Origin: Flavobacteriaceae bacterium | GTDB taxonomy: Bacteria > Bacteroidota > Bacteroidia > Flavobacteriales > Flavobacteriaceae | Direction of reading: 5' to 3' | NCBI GenBank assembly: GCA_024743095.1 | Contig: JANSXF010000007.1 | Coordinates: 32,148-96,147 of the forward strand | Length of the DNA stretch: 64,000 nucleotides | Shown: in pieces, positions 37,669-46,165 of the stretch | Position numbering within the stretch: position 1 is the first letter of the stretch | Layout of the letters: every line of letters begins with the position of its first letter | Notes under the pieces: generated by a model | Databases searched by the model: none | The model's input: only the letters and a program-made list of their open reading frames with translations | Told to the model about the DNA's origin: nothing | Made by a program: the position numbers and the translations under genes

Positions 37669-38181
37669 TTAAGCCGTGAACAAGGCTTTAAGTTCCGTAG
37701 CATCTGAGGGTTTTAGTTTGCCGGCCAACACCAAACTCAATTGTTTTCTGCGAAGAGCAGCGGCAAAGCGTTCCTTTTCCAAGTCGGTTTCTGGAGCTAG
37801 TGCGGGCACTTCGGTAGGTTTTCCGGTGTCATCAACCGCAACAAAGGTGTAAATGGCCTCATTGGCCTTGGTGCGCTCACCCGTAAAGCGATCCTCGATC
37901 CAGACATCGATGAAAATCTCCATCGAAGTATTAAAGGCCCTGGAAACTGCAGCTTCCACGGTCACAACACTCCCCAGAGGAACGGCCCGGTTAAAGGCCA
38001 CATGGTTTACCGAAGCGGTAACGGTGATCCTACGGCTATGTCGTCGAGCTGCGATACTGGCAGCCCGGTCCATACGGGCCAAGAGTTCCCCACCAAAAAG
38101 ATTGTTGAGGGGGTTGGTTTCACTGGGCAATACCAAATCGGTCATTACCGTACGGGATTCACTGGGTTTTTTAGCGCGCAT
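37669..38181 (-). CDS. Acyl-CoA thioesterase (hotdog fold, YciA/BACH type)
   Basis: This 170-residue hot-dog protein has the catalytic region PSETNPLNNLFGGELLARMD near residues 18-37, with the conserved Asp, and an NEAIYTFVAVDDTGKPTEVP end of the fold. It hydrolyses short- to medium-chain acyl-CoAs. A TATCTTTG element lies upstream at 38198-38205. Confidence 0.92.
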   Translation of the reverse strand: MRAKKPSESRTVMTDLVLPSETNPLNNLFGGELLARMDRAASIAARRHSRRITVTASVNHVAFNRAVPLGSVVTVEAAVSRAFNTSMEIFIDVWIEDRFTGERTKANEAIYTFVAVDDTGKPTEVPALAPETDLEKERFAAALRRKQLSLVLAGKLKPSDATELKALFTA

Positions 38182-38197
38182 ACCTTAAAATTTTGCG

Positions 38198-38205
38198 CAA
38201 AGATA
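38198..38205 (-). promoter_or_regulatory. Putative -7 element of the thioesterase gene
   Basis: Minus-strand TATCTTTG (38205-38198) matches TAnnTTTG and lies 16 bases before the thioesterase ATG; no well-placed TTG is seen. Confidence 0.45.
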
Positions 38206-38239
38206 TTGAAGTGTGGAATGGTTTTAAAGGAAAGCGGGA

Positions 38240-39184
38240 TTATTTCTCGGAAAGCATCCAAGCATCCCTTGATTCCTTGCTTTTTACTTCCCTTAAAAAT
38301 ACGAGAGCTTCTTTGGGGTCGTCAAAACTATCATAGGCTACTTGGTGCAGGCCGTACTTGTTGGTGCCCAAATAAAAGGCATTGTATCCCTTTTGTTTGA
38401 GTTGGTCCACCTTTTTGTCGGCATTCTGTTCTTCACGGAAGGCACCCGCGATAATATGGTGCTTGCCCAATTGCTTTTTGGTCACCTTAATGTTGATAGC
38501 GGGAAGTTCCAATGGGGCACTTTCAAAAAACGTGGCCTCCTGGATCAAACGGGATACCTCTTGTTGGGCATCTTGCTGTGCGGCCACCTCCTTTTGTTGA
38601 ATTTCGCCATAAGTACGATAGGATGTAGCGCCAAAAGACACGGCCAATAGGATAACTGCCGCATATTTTAACCATGGTCTAAAGGAAGTTTGTTCCCTTT
38701 TCTCTGGAGTGATGATAAATGGAATGCGCTCTTCCAATTCTTCCACCTCTTCTTTGATGACCTCTCTTTGGATCGGGGTGGCGGCAAATGTGGATAGTCC
38801 GAAGGAAGATGTCAAGAAGTTGATTTTCTCCTCGGGTTGGAACTGAATGCGTCGCTCGCTGTTATGCCACAATTTTCCAATACCGAAAAGCTCTATACTT
38901 TCACCTTGGGCCAACGTATTGTTCCAATTTTGGGCAATGTTTTCCACTTCCTGTAGCATGTCCTCGTACCCCAGATTTTTCTCTTTGGAGATGTGGGACA
39001 CCAACAGACCATCGTTCTTGGAAAGTTGGGCGTTAAAGGAAATGGTCTTGCTGGGAGGCACCAATGTATTGGTCGCCAAATCAATTTCTGCGGATTTACC
39101 ATGGGCCAAGAAAGCCCCAAAACCTGGTACTACAACACAATTGTAATCGAACAACAATTTTTCTATGTATGAATCTATCCGCAT
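38240..39184 (-). CDS. HU-like domain (CCDC81-type) membrane protein with SPOR domain
   Basis: This 314-residue protein starts MRIDSYIEKLLFDYNCVVVPGFGAF, the flavobacterial CCDC81-like HU domain (two such domains in residues 1-105), then has one membrane helix (about 158-172) and a C-terminal SPOR domain (about 238-314: KKQLGKHHIIAGAF, KYGLHQVAYDSF). SPOR domains bind denuded septal peptidoglycan, so it probably links the cytoplasm to the division site. The frame is open to 39289, but the ATG at 39184 fits the domain start. It is divergent from the decayed dprA at 39290. Confidence 0.87.
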   Translation of the reverse strand: MRIDSYIEKLLFDYNCVVVPGFGAFLAHGKSAEIDLATNTLVPPSKTISFNAQLSKNDGLLVSHISKEKNLGYEDMLQEVENIAQNWNNTLAQGESIELFGIGKLWHNSERRIQFQPEEKINFLTSSFGLSTFAATPIQREVIKEEVEELEERIPFIITPEKREQTSFRPWLKYAAVILLAVSFGATSYRTYGEIQQKEVAAQQDAQQEVSRLIQEATFFESAPLELPAINIKVTKKQLGKHHIIAGAFREEQNADKKVDQLKQKGYNAFYLGTNKYGLHQVAYDSFDDPKEALVFLREVKSKESRDAWMLSEK

Positions 39185-39289
39185 AGGCACAAATATTGTA
39201 AAAAATGGGACAGTACGAAATAAGCCGGATAACTTTTTATCAACATTTGAAAACCTCTGTTTTGTGGACAACTTTGAGGCCCAAATCAA

Positions 39290-39975
39290 ATGACTGAACC
39301 TGAAATTATTGCGGCCTTACCACTGCAGAACATTCCGAATATCGGAGATGGTACGGGCAAAAAAATAATTGTCCATTGTGGAAGTCCATCGGCCATTTTC
39401 GAGGACAAACTGTGCCCCCTTTTTTTTAATCGATGGCCTTGGAAAGATGACCTTAAAGGGTCTGTTCGGTAGCATCCATTTGGAAGAGGCCCAAGAAGGA
39501 TTTGAATTGCTGTCCAAAGAAGATTGTCACCATCTCCCATTTTTAAGGATGATGCTTATCCAGCTCGTCTGAAGCATTGCGGGGGCGGCCCAATTTTGCT
39601 GTTCCAAAGGGAACATCGATTTGAACGACCAAGGATTACAGACCATTGCCCCTATGGAGGATGGGCCGTAATGACCTGATCAAATATCGCAAAGTGCATT
39701 TATTGACCTCGGCCGCAGGGCTGGTTTCCCTTTTGAGATGGGGCATTGAGGCGGAAAAGCGGGAAAAAAGGTGCAAAAAACAGCTGCTTGTCGAGTTGGA
39801 TGGAACAGAACGGTCAATCTACTCCTACTTACGGTTAAACGGCAAAGAGTTGCTCGGTACCGTTGCTTTGGAATCTAATCTGCCCATTTTTAAGGTTTGG
39901 TCCACTTCATTGAAGATGGGGATCAAGGGCGTTGTCCGACCATTGCCCGGTAAACTGTTCGAGGTGGTGGATTGA
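39290..39975 (+). pseudogene. dprA: Decayed dprA (smf), DNA-processing protein, with internal deletion
   Basis: The start (MTEPEIIAALPLQNIPNIGD, then KKIIVHCGSPSAIFEDKL) and the end (HLLTSAAGLVSLL, KELLGTVALESNLPIFKV, GVVRPLPGKLFEVVD) match the N-terminal HhH region and C-terminal winged-helix of flavobacterial DprA. Reading shifts by +1 in a T-run (39421-39429) and back near 39540. The conserved DDAYPARLKHC and GPILLFQ segments survive around 39548-39600. The Rossmann ssDNA/RecA-binding core, about 200 residues in intact DprA, is missing; the tail resumes near 39670. DprA loads RecA on incoming DNA in natural transformation, so this copy is non-functional. Confidence 0.85.
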
Positions 39976-40305
39976 CTATAGGTAGAGGGTTTTAGGTAAA
40001 GGGGGTGGAAGTGATATGGATCTATGATTGGATTTTTAAAATGTAGCAACTCTTCAGCTTAAAATAGGCATTGGCGTCTACCGCTCATCTGGAAAAACAG
40101 TAACATGAACGAATTGAAGTATTTGAAGACAACAGCTCATCGAGATAAATTACAACAGAACAGTCACCCTGTTCTTGGAGGTAGTTCAACGGAAAGATGT
40201 CACTAAAAATCGGGGTTTTGTTAGGTTTTGCCCCAAATAAGCGGGTTGGGCCGATTTAGGTGTCTTGAAAATAACAGGCGATTAGATCAAATTGACGATG
40301 AAAGG
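39976..40305. other. Gene-poor stretch after the dprA remnant
   Basis: These 330 bases between the decayed dprA and trpS hold no supported gene. A 34-codon open frame (40105-40209, starting MNELKYLKTTAHRDK) has no recognised similarity or ribosome-binding site. I see no clear terminator or IS end. Confidence 0.4.
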
Positions 40306-41274
40306 CTAGTATCCCAACTTTTCACGAACCCTTGCCAAGACCGCATCAGCTACTTTACGGGCCTTTTCTGCACCAAAGGCCAAGGCTTCGTCCACTTCAT
40401 TTTTGTGGTTCATGTAGTATTCGAACTTTTCGCGGGGCTCTTCAAACTTTTCAACGATAAGTTCGTACAAGGCCTGTTTGGCATGTCCGTAGCCGTAGTT
40501 CCCGGCCAAATAGTTGGCGCTCATCTCTTCTACCTGTTCCTGAGAGCCCAAAAGTTTGTAAAGCGCAAACACGTTATCCTTGCTCGGGTCCTTGGGTTCT
40601 TCCATTGGAGTACTGTCGGTAACAATGCCCATAATCTGCTTGCGCAATTTTTTATCGGTCTGGAACAAATTGATGAGGTTCCCACGGCTTTTGCTCATTT
40701 TTTCGCCATCGATCCCGGGCACGTACATGGTTTGTTCGTGAACCTTGGCCTCGGGGATCACAAAAGTTTCACCCATCTGGGCATGAAATCGGGAGGCTAC
40801 ATCGCGGGTCATTTCCAAATGCTGGAGCTGATCTTTCCCTACAGGGACTATTTCTGCATCGTAAAGCAAAATATCGGCGGCCATCAACATGGGGTAGGTA
40901 AACAATCCAGCGTTTACGTCTTCCAGCCTATCGGCCTTGTCCTTAAAGGAATGGGCCAACGTCAACCGTTGATAGGGAAAAAAGCAACTGAGGTACCAGG
41001 CCAATTCTGCGGTCTGTGGAATATCGCTCTGTCTGTAGAAAACCGTTTTTTCAATATCCAGGCCGAATGCGAGCCAAGCGGCAGCAATGGCATAGGTGTT
41101 GCTTCTGAGCAGTTCCCCGTCTTTTATTTGAGTAAGGGAATGCATATCTGCGATAAAGAGGAAGGAATCGTTTTTAGGGTCCTGTGCCATTTCAATGGCC
41201 GGTGCAATTGCGCCCAAAATATTCCCCAAATGGGGTGTTCCTGTACTTTGTATGCCGGTAAGTATTCGCGCCAT
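40306..41274 (-). CDS. trpS: Tryptophanyl-tRNA synthetase
   Basis: This 322-residue class I synthetase has the HIGH-like motif TGTPHLGN (residues 11-18) and the KMSKS loop GEKMSKSRGN near 193-202; SDIPQTAELAWYLSCFFP is the tryptophan-binding region. The length is normal. Its own leader (41275 onward) carries a TACTTTTA element, one mismatch from TAnnTTTG. Confidence 0.97.
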   Translation of the reverse strand: MARILTGIQSTGTPHLGNILGAIAPAIEMAQDPKNDSFLFIADMHSLTQIKDGELLRSNTYAIAAAWLAFGLDIEKTVFYRQSDIPQTAELAWYLSCFFPYQRLTLAHSFKDKADRLEDVNAGLFTYPMLMAADILLYDAEIVPVGKDQLQHLEMTRDVASRFHAQMGETFVIPEAKVHEQTMYVPGIDGEKMSKSRGNLINLFQTDKKLRKQIMGIVTDSTPMEEPKDPSKDNVFALYKLLGSQEQVEEMSANYLAGNYGYGHAKQALYELIVEKFEEPREKFEYYMNHKNEVDEALAFGAEKARKVADAVLARVREKLGY

Positions 41275-41388
41275 GCCTAATTTTTGCCCGTAAAAGTACG
41301 CATCCCGAACTTATAAAAAAAGTGGCCGTTAGTCTAAAAGATGGGTTCCCACTAAAGCTAAATTTTGGAAATACTTTACATTTGGTAG

Positions 41389-42126
41389 ATGCTTGGAGCA
41401 ATCAAAAATGTGGGACATGTGTTGTATAGGGCCTGGTTCTATATTTTGGTTACCGTTCCCATTATCCTTTTCTTTCCGGTTTTGCTTCTTTTGACCATTT
41501 CCGAAAAGACCTATCACCAATTTTTTTGGCTGGCCCGTAATATGTGGGCCAGGCCTATCTTATACGGAATGGGCTGTTTTCCAAAGATTGTGCGCCAGCA
41601 GCGAATGGAAAAGGGGAAAAGCTATATGTTGGTGGCCAACCATACCAGTATGCTGGATATTATGTTGATGCTGCTCGTTAGCCGCAACCCGTTTGTGTTC
41701 GTAGGTAAAAAGGAACTGGTAAGCATTCCGATCTTTGGCTTTTTTTATAAGCGGGTGTGCATTCTGGTGGATAGGGAGAGTGTGAAAAGCCGAACAGGGG
41801 TCTACAGGCGTGCCCAGAAACGTCTTAACCAGGGTCTGAGCATTTGTATTTTTCCCGAAGGGGGCGTTCCAGGGGAGCACGTTGTTCTGGACAAGTTCAA
41901 GGATGGTGCGTTTAAAATGGCGATTGCCCATAAAATACCTGTAGTCCCAATGACCTTTTTGGATAATAAAAAACGCTTTTCCTTTACTTTTTTTAGTGGC
42001 GGACCGGGACGGGTCCGAGCCATTGTCCACCCCTTTTTTGAGACGGGGATTTTGGCCGCATCCGATACTTCTACCTTGCGGGAAGAGGTTAGACAGCTTA
42101 TTTTGGAGGATTTGGAAAAGAATTAA
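41389..42126 (+). CDS. plsC: 1-acyl-sn-glycerol-3-phosphate acyltransferase (PlsC-like)
   Basis: This 245-residue membrane-associated acyltransferase has the catalytic H-x4-D motif NHTSMLD (residues 84-90) and the substrate-binding FPEGG motif near 155. It has N-terminal hydrophobic segments. It adds the second acyl chain to lysophosphatidate in phospholipid synthesis. A TACATTTG sequence sits at 41377-41384, only 4 bases before the ATG, implying either a very short leader or a later start. Confidence 0.93.
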   Translation: MLGAIKNVGHVLYRAWFYILVTVPIILFFPVLLLLTISEKTYHQFFWLARNMWARPILYGMGCFPKIVRQQRMEKGKSYMLVANHTSMLDIMLMLLVSRNPFVFVGKKELVSIPIFGFFYKRVCILVDRESVKSRTGVYRRAQKRLNQGLSICIFPEGGVPGEHVVLDKFKDGAFKMAIAHKIPVVPMTFLDNKKRFSFTFFSGGPGRVRAIVHPFFETGILAASDTSTLREEVRQLILEDLEKN

Positions 42127-42312
42127 GGAATCCTCAGCGGGATACGGACCATCACTTTTGTTCCCGTGGGATGGTTGTTGTCAGTATTAAAAATGATATC
42201 CAATTGTTTTGTGCCGGATTTATTTTGGCAACAGGCCATCTATCAAGGCGTTTTCCACAAAAGGTTGTAAGATCATTGAAAGTATTTCTGTTTCTTCGGG
42301 ATCGATAGCCTC
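42123..42312 (-). pseudogene. Remnant of a LytS/YehU-type sensor histidine kinase
   Basis: Two fragments in different frames survive. Bases 42312-42223 read EAIDPEETEILSMILQPFVE followed by NALIDGLLPK, close to the N-box region (LQPxVENAIxHGL) of His_kinase/LytS proteins. Bases 42209-42123 read KQLDIIFNTDNN then HPTGTKVMVRIPL and a stop, matching the C-terminal end of the ATPase domain. The middle of the ATPase domain and all N-terminal parts are gone. The stop overlaps the plsC stop (convergent). No response regulator of the LytTR type is near. Confidence 0.75.
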
Positions 42313-42412
42313 ATTATAAAACAAAAGCCATAAAACTTGGATAAAGAGACCGACATGTTCTTTTTGATGGAAACTACATAAAATTAAGAAATGATCAATT
42401 GTTGATGACCCA

Positions 42413-42446
42413 ATAAAAAAACACCCCAATAATAAGGGGTGTTTAA
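42413..42446 (-). terminator. Terminator of the ECF sigma / barrel operon
   Basis: AAACACCCC (42419-42427) pairs with GGGGTGTTT (42436-42444) around an 8-base loop; on the minus strand it is followed by a T-run. It lies 47 bases after the stop of the barrel gene and could also work on the plus strand to a lesser degree. The rest of 42313-42412 is featureless. Confidence 0.85.
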
Positions 42447-42490
42447 TTGATTGCATAAAGGCGCAATCTTCCTAACCAACTTCTTTTATG

Positions 42491-43951
42491 CTAAAACTTA
42501 AAGGTAAATCCACTGTACACCCCGATGGAGTAGGGCCGAAAATTACCGGAGACATTCGAAAACGTATTTAGCTGGTACTTGAAAACAGGTTCCACATTAA
42601 ACCTGAATTTTGGGGTGAAATGATAATTGAGCCCCATACCAAAGTTTGCACTAAAGTTCAATGAGTTGATGTTGTTGGCCTCTCCCATTTCGGTGACCAG
42701 TTCGTTGGATTCCAACAAAACGGAATTGTCCACAAGGAACAAAGAGCTGACCCCGCCAATAAGGTCTACCCCGAATTTTTTATCGAGAACCGCATAATTT
42801 ACTTCCAACGGAACTTCGATATAACCCAATTGTTGGACCATTTTGCCTTCCAAGCTAGGTACTTCATTAAAAGCGACTTCTTTGGAGCCCAACACAGGGG
42901 AATTTTTTGCGCTTTCCTTGCTCTGTACCAGTATGGTCCCGGAGTTTTGAGCGTAATCGATATTGGTGATTCTATTGCTCGCCGCTGCCTGTAGGGTAGA
43001 GGAAAAGACCACATCGTTGGTATTGTAACCGAAGTTTACCCGGTGCACCCCGGAGCGGATCTTTACTTTTTTACCAACCTCATAGGCAATGTTGACACCA
43101 TAACTCAGGTTGAGGTTGCCCGATTTGGAATTGGAAGCGAAATCAGCACCTACTGGAGATCCATCCCCGGCGGCATTAAAATAGACAGGTGCCAAAGATG
43201 GGCCAACGGACCATTTTTCAGAGTTGTTTTTTGCAACCGCTTCCTCCAATTGTTCCTGTTCCGCAATCGCATCATAGATGGACTGCTTATCTTTTTCATC
43301 TTTATCTGCCCTATTTTCGGCCACCTGATCATTATTCTTTTCCGATATCAGGGTGGATGCCTCTTGGTCGGATTTCTTCTGGTCAGTGTCCATCGCAATG
43401 GCACTGTTGTTTTTTTCTACGTTTTCGTTATCGTGGGAAACGTTTTCAGAAGCATTCAAGCGCTTGTTTTCAACCTGGGCTATTTCGGTTGAACCCTTTT
43501 GGTTTGATGTGGAAAAATTATTTCCAGTGCTACTTGAGGCCTTGGTTTTGGCAAAGCCGTTGTCTTGTGCTTGATTGTTTCTTTGATCCAAGGTGCTTCG
43601 CTCAGAAGTATTGGCTAAACCATCTTCCTCATTTTGGACAGCACTTGGAGGGATCAAATCTCGATGTGACCTTTCCTTGGTATCGGTTCTACTCTGGGGA
43701 ACGGTACTGTTTTCCGTGTCCGTTATAATCTGCTCTTGTTTTGGCTCTTCTCCAAATGGATTAATGGCCAGCAGGGCAATGGCCAAGGCCGCTGCCGCAC
43801 CGCCGAGGCCCCACCAGAGAGGAACGGCCCGCTTTTTTTGCTTTTTCCTGTCCAAAGAAGCTTCGATGGAGGCCCAGACCTTTTCATCCGGAACTTCCTG
43901 AAAGTCCTGAAAGCTTTCTTTGAACAATTGCTCTAAATTCTTTTTCCCCAT
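42491..43951 (-). CDS. Predicted anti-sigma head fused to outer-membrane beta-barrel
   Basis: This 486-residue protein has four parts. Residues 1-42 (MGKKNLEQLFKESFQDFQ, then DEKVWASIEASLD) look like the cytoplasmic sigma-binding end of Bacteroidota anti-sigma factors. Residues 44-63 (PLWWGLGGAAAALAIALLAI) are one membrane helix. Residues 64 to about 240 are a polar Glu/Asp/Asn/Ser/Lys-rich linker. From about 244 it is a beta-barrel (porin-family, PorT-like) ending in GVYSGFTFKF, with the terminal Phe of outer-membrane barrels. It lies directly after an ECF sigma gene. Trans-envelope anti-sigma function is an inference from this architecture. Confidence 0.8.
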   Translation of the reverse strand: MGKKNLEQLFKESFQDFQEVPDEKVWASIEASLDRKKQKKRAVPLWWGLGGAAAALAIALLAINPFGEEPKQEQIITDTENSTVPQSRTDTKERSHRDLIPPSAVQNEEDGLANTSERSTLDQRNNQAQDNGFAKTKASSSTGNNFSTSNQKGSTEIAQVENKRLNASENVSHDNENVEKNNSAIAMDTDQKKSDQEASTLISEKNNDQVAENRADKDEKDKQSIYDAIAEQEQLEEAVAKNNSEKWSVGPSLAPVYFNAAGDGSPVGADFASNSKSGNLNLSYGVNIAYEVGKKVKIRSGVHRVNFGYNTNDVVFSSTLQAAASNRITNIDYAQNSGTILVQSKESAKNSPVLGSKEVAFNEVPSLEGKMVQQLGYIEVPLEVNYAVLDKKFGVDLIGGVSSLFLVDNSVLLESNELVTEMGEANNINSLNFSANFGMGLNYHFTPKFRFNVEPVFKYQLNTFSNVSGNFRPYSIGVYSGFTFKF

Positions 43952-43963
43952 TGTCTTTTCTAT

Positions 43964-44494
43964 TTAAGCAATGTTTATTTTGGCTTTTTCTATTTTTTCC
44001 CTCAAAATGGCCTTGGCCCTTGCCAGGTTCGATTTTGATGTACCGGTGGATGTCCCCAACATCTCACCGATTTCCTTGTGACTGTAACCGTCCAGCACGT
44101 ATAGGCTAAAGGTTAACCTGTACTTGTGCGGTAGCTCTTGAATGTATCCCAATAGTGTGGATAGGCTTATATCCGTATCCTCGGTATCTACCTCCACCTC
44201 ATCCTCGGTGTTTTCCGAGACTACGTTGAGGTGCTGGTCTTTCCTATACTTTTGAAGAACGGTATTTACGGTTATTCTTTTGATCCAACCCTCAAAAGAA
44301 CCTTTAAAACCGTATTGGTCGACTTTGTCGAATATGGTCATAAAACTGTCGTGCAGATTGTCCTCCGCCTCCGTTTTGTTACGGGAGTACTTCAGGCACA
44401 TGCCGAAAAGAATACCGGAATATCTCCGGTATAGTTCTGCTTGTGCCTGTCGGTTGCCCTTCTGACAGTTATGTATCAATTCTTCAAGATCCAA
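43964..44494 (-). CDS. ECF-family RNA polymerase sigma factor
   Basis: This 176-residue protein has sigma region 2 (EAEDNLHDSFMTIFDKVDQY, then FKGSFEGWIKRITVNTVLQ, residues about 40-80) and region 4 (LPHKYRLTFSLYVLDGYSHK then EIGEMLGTSTGTSKSNLARA, about 125-165). No region 3, as in ECF factors. The start is TTG at 44494. Twelve bases separate it from the barrel/anti-sigma gene downstream. Confidence 0.95.
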   Translation of the reverse strand: MDLEELIHNCQKGNRQAQAELYRRYSGILFGMCLKYSRNKTEAEDNLHDSFMTIFDKVDQYGFKGSFEGWIKRITVNTVLQKYRKDQHLNVVSENTEDEVEVDTEDTDISLSTLLGYIQELPHKYRLTFSLYVLDGYSHKEIGEMLGTSTGTSKSNLARAKAILREKIEKAKINIA

Positions 44495-44522
44495 ATGTTG
44501 GTCAATTTTGGATTGTTGCTAT

Positions 44523-44966
44523 TTAATTTATCGGCTCACCTTCCTCTGCCATCGGAACCGTATACTCGATAAAGGTCGCTTTTCCCTCTTCGTCATCCCC
44601 TGCGTAAAAACGGAAGGTATAGTCCTTGGTGTAAATTACATTAAATTTTAAGGTGGCCGTTACTTCTTCCACAGCTTCGGTACAGGCCCTGTCCTGATCG
44701 GTAAGCACCGAACCGACCACGACAACATCACGGCCCGTTTCGGCGGTCTGCGTTACATCGAAACCTTCAAAAAAGGTACACCCATTTGGTCTAAGGTAGG
44801 TTACTTCAATATCGTACGTTTTTCCAAACTCGAACGCCTCTGGTACTTCGGCCTCCACAGTAGTAAGGGCGGTAAAGTAAAAATTGGGGGAATCATCATC
44901 CACCTCACAAGAGATGAACCATGAGCATGCCACAATCAATATAAAGGGCATTAACACTTTTTTCAT
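44523..44966 (-). CDS. Lipoprotein of unknown function, first gene of the ECF module
   Basis: This 147-residue lipoprotein has a signal peptide ending in SWFISC (Cys at residue 20) and an acidic mature part with one Cys pair candidate (C63 in NGCTFFEG and C94 in DRACTEA). I do not recognise the family. It ends 28 bases before the sigma gene start and has an ECF-like promoter at 44988-45014, so it is probably controlled by that sigma factor, as surface stress lipoproteins often are. Confidence 0.8.
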   Translation of the reverse strand: MKKVLMPFILIVACSWFISCEVDDDSPNFYFTALTTVEAEVPEAFEFGKTYDIEVTYLRPNGCTFFEGFDVTQTAETGRDVVVVGSVLTDQDRACTEAVEEVTATLKFNVIYTKDYTFRFYAGDDEEGKATFIEYTVPMAEEGEPIN

Positions 44967-44987
44967 AATAAAAATCCTTTTATTCCC

Positions 44988-45014
44988 TAGATGTGCAGTA
45001 TGCGTAGGGGTTGC
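44988..45014 (-). promoter_or_regulatory. ECF-type promoter of the lipoprotein-sigma-barrel module
   Basis: On the minus strand GCAACC (45014-45009) carries the AAC core of ECF -35 elements, and after 15 bases CATCTA (44993-44988) resembles the ECF -10 (CGTCTA). The predicted leader before the ATG at 44966 is about 15-20 bases and contains AAAAGGA. The -35 lies within a direct repeat TGCGTAGG (45001-45008 and 45012-45019, plus-strand reading, period 11). Confidence 0.5.
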
Positions 45015-45065
45015 GTAGGATTTTCACAACCAAAAGTTAAACTCCCCAAAAAATCGATAAAGGGG

Positions 45066-46073
45066 CTATTCGCTCACAGCGGCGATGGCTTCTTTTATTT
45101 TGCTCTCCAATTCTTCGGAGAGTTCCGGGTTGTCCACAAGAAGCGCTTTAACGGCATCCCTTCCCTGCCCCAGTTTGGTGTCGCCATAACTGAACCAAGA
45201 ACCGCTTTTCTTCACGATTTCATAGGCGACTCCCAAATCGAGTATTTCCCCGATCTTGGAGATTCCCTCGCCGTACATAATATCGAACTCCGCGGTTTTA
45301 AATGGAGGGGCCACCTTGTTTTTTACCACTTTTACCCTGGTCTTGTTCCCTTGGACATCGCCATCGGTACTTTTTATCTGGGTAGAGCGTCTAATGTCAA
45401 GTCGGACGGAAGCATAGAATTTAAGTGCGTTACCACCGGTAGTTGTTTCCGGGTTCCCGAACATTACCCCGATTTTTTCCCGTAACTGGTTGATGAATAT
45501 TACCGTACATTTTGTTTTGCTTATGGTGGAGGTGAGTTTTCGCAGTGCTTGGGACATCAAACGGGCATGCAGTCCCATTTTGGAATCTCCCATTTCCCCC
45601 TCGATCTCGCTTTTTGGTGTCAATGCCGCCACGGAATCCACAATTACGATATCGATGGCTCCGGAACGTATCAGGTTATCGGCGATTTCCAGGGCCTGCT
45701 CCCCGTGGTCGGGCTGGGAAATGATCAGGTTGTCGATATCCACCCCTAATTTTTTGGCGTAGAAACGGTCAAACGCGTGTTCTGCATCTATAAATGCGGC
45801 AATGCCCCCCGCTTTTTGGGCCTCGGCAATGGCGTGCAGCGTCAAGGTTGTTTTACCCGAAGATTCCGGACCATAAATTTCCACGACCCTTCCTTTGGGG
45901 TAACCTCCAACGCCGAGGGCAATATCCAATCCCAAAGAGCCAGAAGGAATCACTTCGACATCTTCAACAACGCTATCGCCCATTTTCATGACAGCACCTT
46001 TACCGTAGGTCTTGTCCAACTTGTCCAATGTAAGTTTCAGTGCCTTTAATTTTGCTTCTTTCTCTTTGCTCAT
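45066..46073 (-). CDS. recA: Recombinase RecA
   Basis: This 335-residue protein starts [20 protein letters not shown] and has Walker A GPESSGKT (residues 68-75), the Walker B-like [11 protein letters not shown] near 142, and loop L2 region [14 protein letters not shown]. It promotes strand exchange and homologous repair. A frame open further upstream (to 46166) is not part of the protein, since the RecA N terminus begins at 46073. The window also holds the decayed dprA, whose product would normally load RecA during transformation. Confidence 0.98.
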   Translation of the reverse strand: MSKEKEAKLKALKLTLDKLDKTYGKGAVMKMGDSVVEDVEVIPSGSLGLDIALGVGGYPKGRVVEIYGPESSGKTTLTLHAIAEAQKAGGIAAFIDAEHAFDRFYAKKLGVDIDNLIISQPDHGEQALEIADNLIRSGAIDIVIVDSVAALTPKSEIEGEMGDSKMGLHARLMSQALRKLTSTISKTKCTVIFINQLREKIGVMFGNPETTTGGNALKFYASVRLDIRRSTQIKSTDGDVQGNKTRVKVVKNKVAPPFKTAEFDIMYGEGISKIGEILDLGVAYEIVKKSGSWFSYGDTKLGQGRDAVKALLVDNPELSEELESKIKEAIAAVSE

Positions 46074-46165
46074 GGTAAAAATTGTTAGGAAGGCTAAAAT
46101 ACCATTTCTTTCCACATGAAAAAAAGGGCACGCAACCTTTTTAATAACAATACATCTTAAGGTCA

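Noticed and set aside
39236..39272. Sequences near DnaA boxes (TTATCAACA and TGTGGACAA)
   Set aside because: Only two imperfect matches, no AT-rich unwinding region and no dnaA or other origin gene nearby.
39421..39429. T-run frameshift as proof that dprA is dead
   Set aside because: A homopolymer shift alone could be a sequencing error. The pseudogene call rests on the missing central fold, not on this shift.
40228..41280. Long open frame on the plus strand opposite trpS
   Set aside because: It is antisense to a gene with clear synthetase motifs, has no recognisable protein pattern, and its composition follows trpS codons read backward.
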